This document shows positions 50,098-50,758 of a DNA stretch of 50,758 nucleotides, one piece after another (positions within the stretch are counted from its first letter, which is position 1; each line of letters opens with the position of its first letter). This DNA is from CAYXVF01 sp964468125 (GTDB lineage Bacteria; Myxococcota; XYA12-FULL-58-9; CAYXVF01). The position numbers were made by a program, and so were the translations under genes. The notes below the pieces were generated by a model. It was not told the origin of the DNA, ran no database searches, and worked only from the letters and a program-made list of their open reading frames with translations. Location of the stretch: NCBI GenBank assembly GCA_964468125.1, contig CAYXVF010000039.1:1-50758 (forward strand), written 5' to 3'.

Positions 50098-50110
50098 TGA
50101 CATTTTGTCA
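50098..50110. promoter_or_regulatory. palindrome TGACA-N3-TGTCA, candidate activator site
   Basis: TGACA and TGTCA flank a 3-nt centre (50098-50110), about -79 to -91 from the predicted sigma-54 start, a usual distance for enhancer-binding proteins. The same bases contain a minus-strand TTGACA, but no good -10 lies 15-19 bp downstream. Confidence 0.45.
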
Positions 50111-50288
50111 ATGCCCGGCGCCCGACGAGAGCGTTGATTGCCACCTTGGCACAGCCGGTTCGCGGCACCGGAGAAAAAAGCGGTAAGAACTTCCGCGCGG
50201 TGGGGACTCTACCGTCGAACCGGGGAGCTCGCTTCCCCGTGTGAAAGGAGTCCACCGTGCGTCGGACGAGGACCCGCGGTGGTTCGGG

Positions 50289-50520
50289 ACCGAGGAGGTG
50301 ATCCGCGACATGGACCTTCTGCGCGAGCGGTTAGGTCACGAGAAGCTCGCGCTGTGGGGCGCGTCCTTTGGAACCCGGACCGCGCTCGTCGATAGCGGAG
50401 CTCGCCGCAACGCAATCCGAGGTGCCCTCTACACGCCGGCCCGAGCCAGCATCATCCCGCTCGCACTCGAACGGGCAGCACGCGGAGACGAGACGGTGCT
50501 CGCTGCGCTCAGCGCCGACA
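50289..50520 (+). pseudogene. remnant of a serine alpha/beta-hydrolase
   Basis: A short frame contains the strand-loop-helix around a nucleophile elbow, G-A-S-F-G (50358-50372), preceded by V-I-R-D-M-D-L-L-R-E-R-L-G, the typical order of the tripeptidyl/prolyl aminopeptidase-like hydrolases. Shortly after comes I-I-P-L-A-L-E-R-A-A-R-G-D-E, which belongs much further along in such proteins, so the middle, with the catalytic Asp, and the end with His are missing. A decayed fragment. Confidence 0.55.
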
Positions 50521-50544
50521 CGGCCTCCTGGTCCGCGGACACGA

Positions 50545-50661
50545 CTCGCCGACCCTCTCGATCGGCGCACGGAAGGCTTCAGCGAGGGTCAGCGCATGCG
50601 CACGGGGATCGCCATGGCTTTGCTGCATCAGCCGCAAAACCTCGTCCTCGATGAGCCGACC
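50545..50661 (+). pseudogene. remnant of a NatA-like ABC transporter ATPase
   Basis: A different frame from the hydrolase remnant encodes D-R-R-T-E-G-F-S-E-G-Q-R-M-R, an ABC signature region, and then L-L-H-Q-P-Q-N-L-V-L-D-E-P-T, the Walker B and following Thr. Order and wording are close to NatA (sodium/ABC-2 exporter ATPase). No Walker A precedes it and the sequence turns unrelated right after the D-E-P-T. Only about 39 codons are left. Confidence 0.55.
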
Positions 50662-50758
50662 CCATTCCCGATCGGAATCGGCTGTCAGACGGTCGTTCCG
50701 CCGGTCTGAGAGCGGGAATTGTCGGTTTGTAAGCCGCGGAGGGTGCACGCGTCGAAGA

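Noticed and set aside
50083..50111. Sigma-70 promoter for gspC using TTGACA at 50111-50106
   Set aside because: The hexamer at 17 bp (AATCGA) has only two -10 matches; the same bases make better sense as part of a palindrome. Not excluded, just weaker.
50146..50165. TTGGCAC on the plus strand as a sigma-54 -24 element
   Set aside because: The nearest GC is 12 bp away, and it would point into the decayed gene remnants.

Overview
The window looks like a piece of a high-GC, Gram-negative, predatory/soil-type genome, most probably a member of the Myxococcota (former Deltaproteobacteria). The grounds are indirect: a full type II secretion (T2SS) operon of the gspC-to-gspN type, several FHA-domain proteins including an FHA/sigma-54 activator, MJ0042-type zinc-ribbon/TPR proteins, a DUF507 protein, a DUF3108 protein and long coiled-coil proteins. 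No rRNA or tRNA gene is visible. A run of 100 N (1465-1564) shows this is a draft scaffold, and the gap falls inside a tandem repeat.

Layout. 1-1.7 kb: a candidate terminator, a Y1/HUH (REP-associated type) transposase gene, then palindromes and a nested tandem repeat interrupted by the gap. 1.7-6.4 kb: egtB (ergothioneine) divergent from dapD (lysine/peptidoglycan precursor), followed by a methyl-accepting chemotaxis receptor. 6.4-12.6 kb: lolA and ftsK (the conserved ftsK-lolA pair), a duplicated DUF507 protein, a DUF3108 envelope protein and an unknown secreted protein. 12.8-20.7 kb: sfsA, a deoxynucleoside kinase, a large IPT/TIG-repeat surface protein, glpK, and a hybrid sensor kinase with a degenerate N-terminal receiver. 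20.7-27.7 kb: an 845-residue coiled-coil protein with its own promoter, then a translationally coupled operon of zinc-ribbon/TPR protein, TPR protein and LolB-like lipoprotein. 27.8-32.2 kb: a minus-strand block FHA-TPR protein, xseA, xseB, tlyA. 32.4-34 kb: a UDP-sugar pyrophosphorylase-family gene and a DsbD-alpha-like lipoprotein.

34-50 kb: the main feature, a 14.3-kb minus-strand T2SS operon in the order gspC, an extra small HR-like gene, gspD, E, F, G, H, I, J, K, L, M, N. Nearly every junction overlaps by a few bases or is separated by only a few bases. It is followed at once by a gene for a sigma-54 activator with two FHA domains. Upstream of gspC I find a -24/-12 (sigma-54) promoter match with exact GG-N10-GC spacing, only about 4 nt of predicted leader, and a 13-bp palindrome at about -85 where an activator would bind. 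I therefore propose a self-contained, FHA-activator-controlled, sigma-54-dependent T2SS cluster. A second protein resembling the GspC homology region (HR), bracketed by cysteines like GspC itself, lies between gspC and gspD and may be a second inner-membrane connector to the secretin. No prepilin peptidase (gspO) lies in the window.

50.2-50.7 kb: remnants of two unrelated decayed genes, a serine alpha/beta-hydrolase and a NatA-like ABC ATPase.
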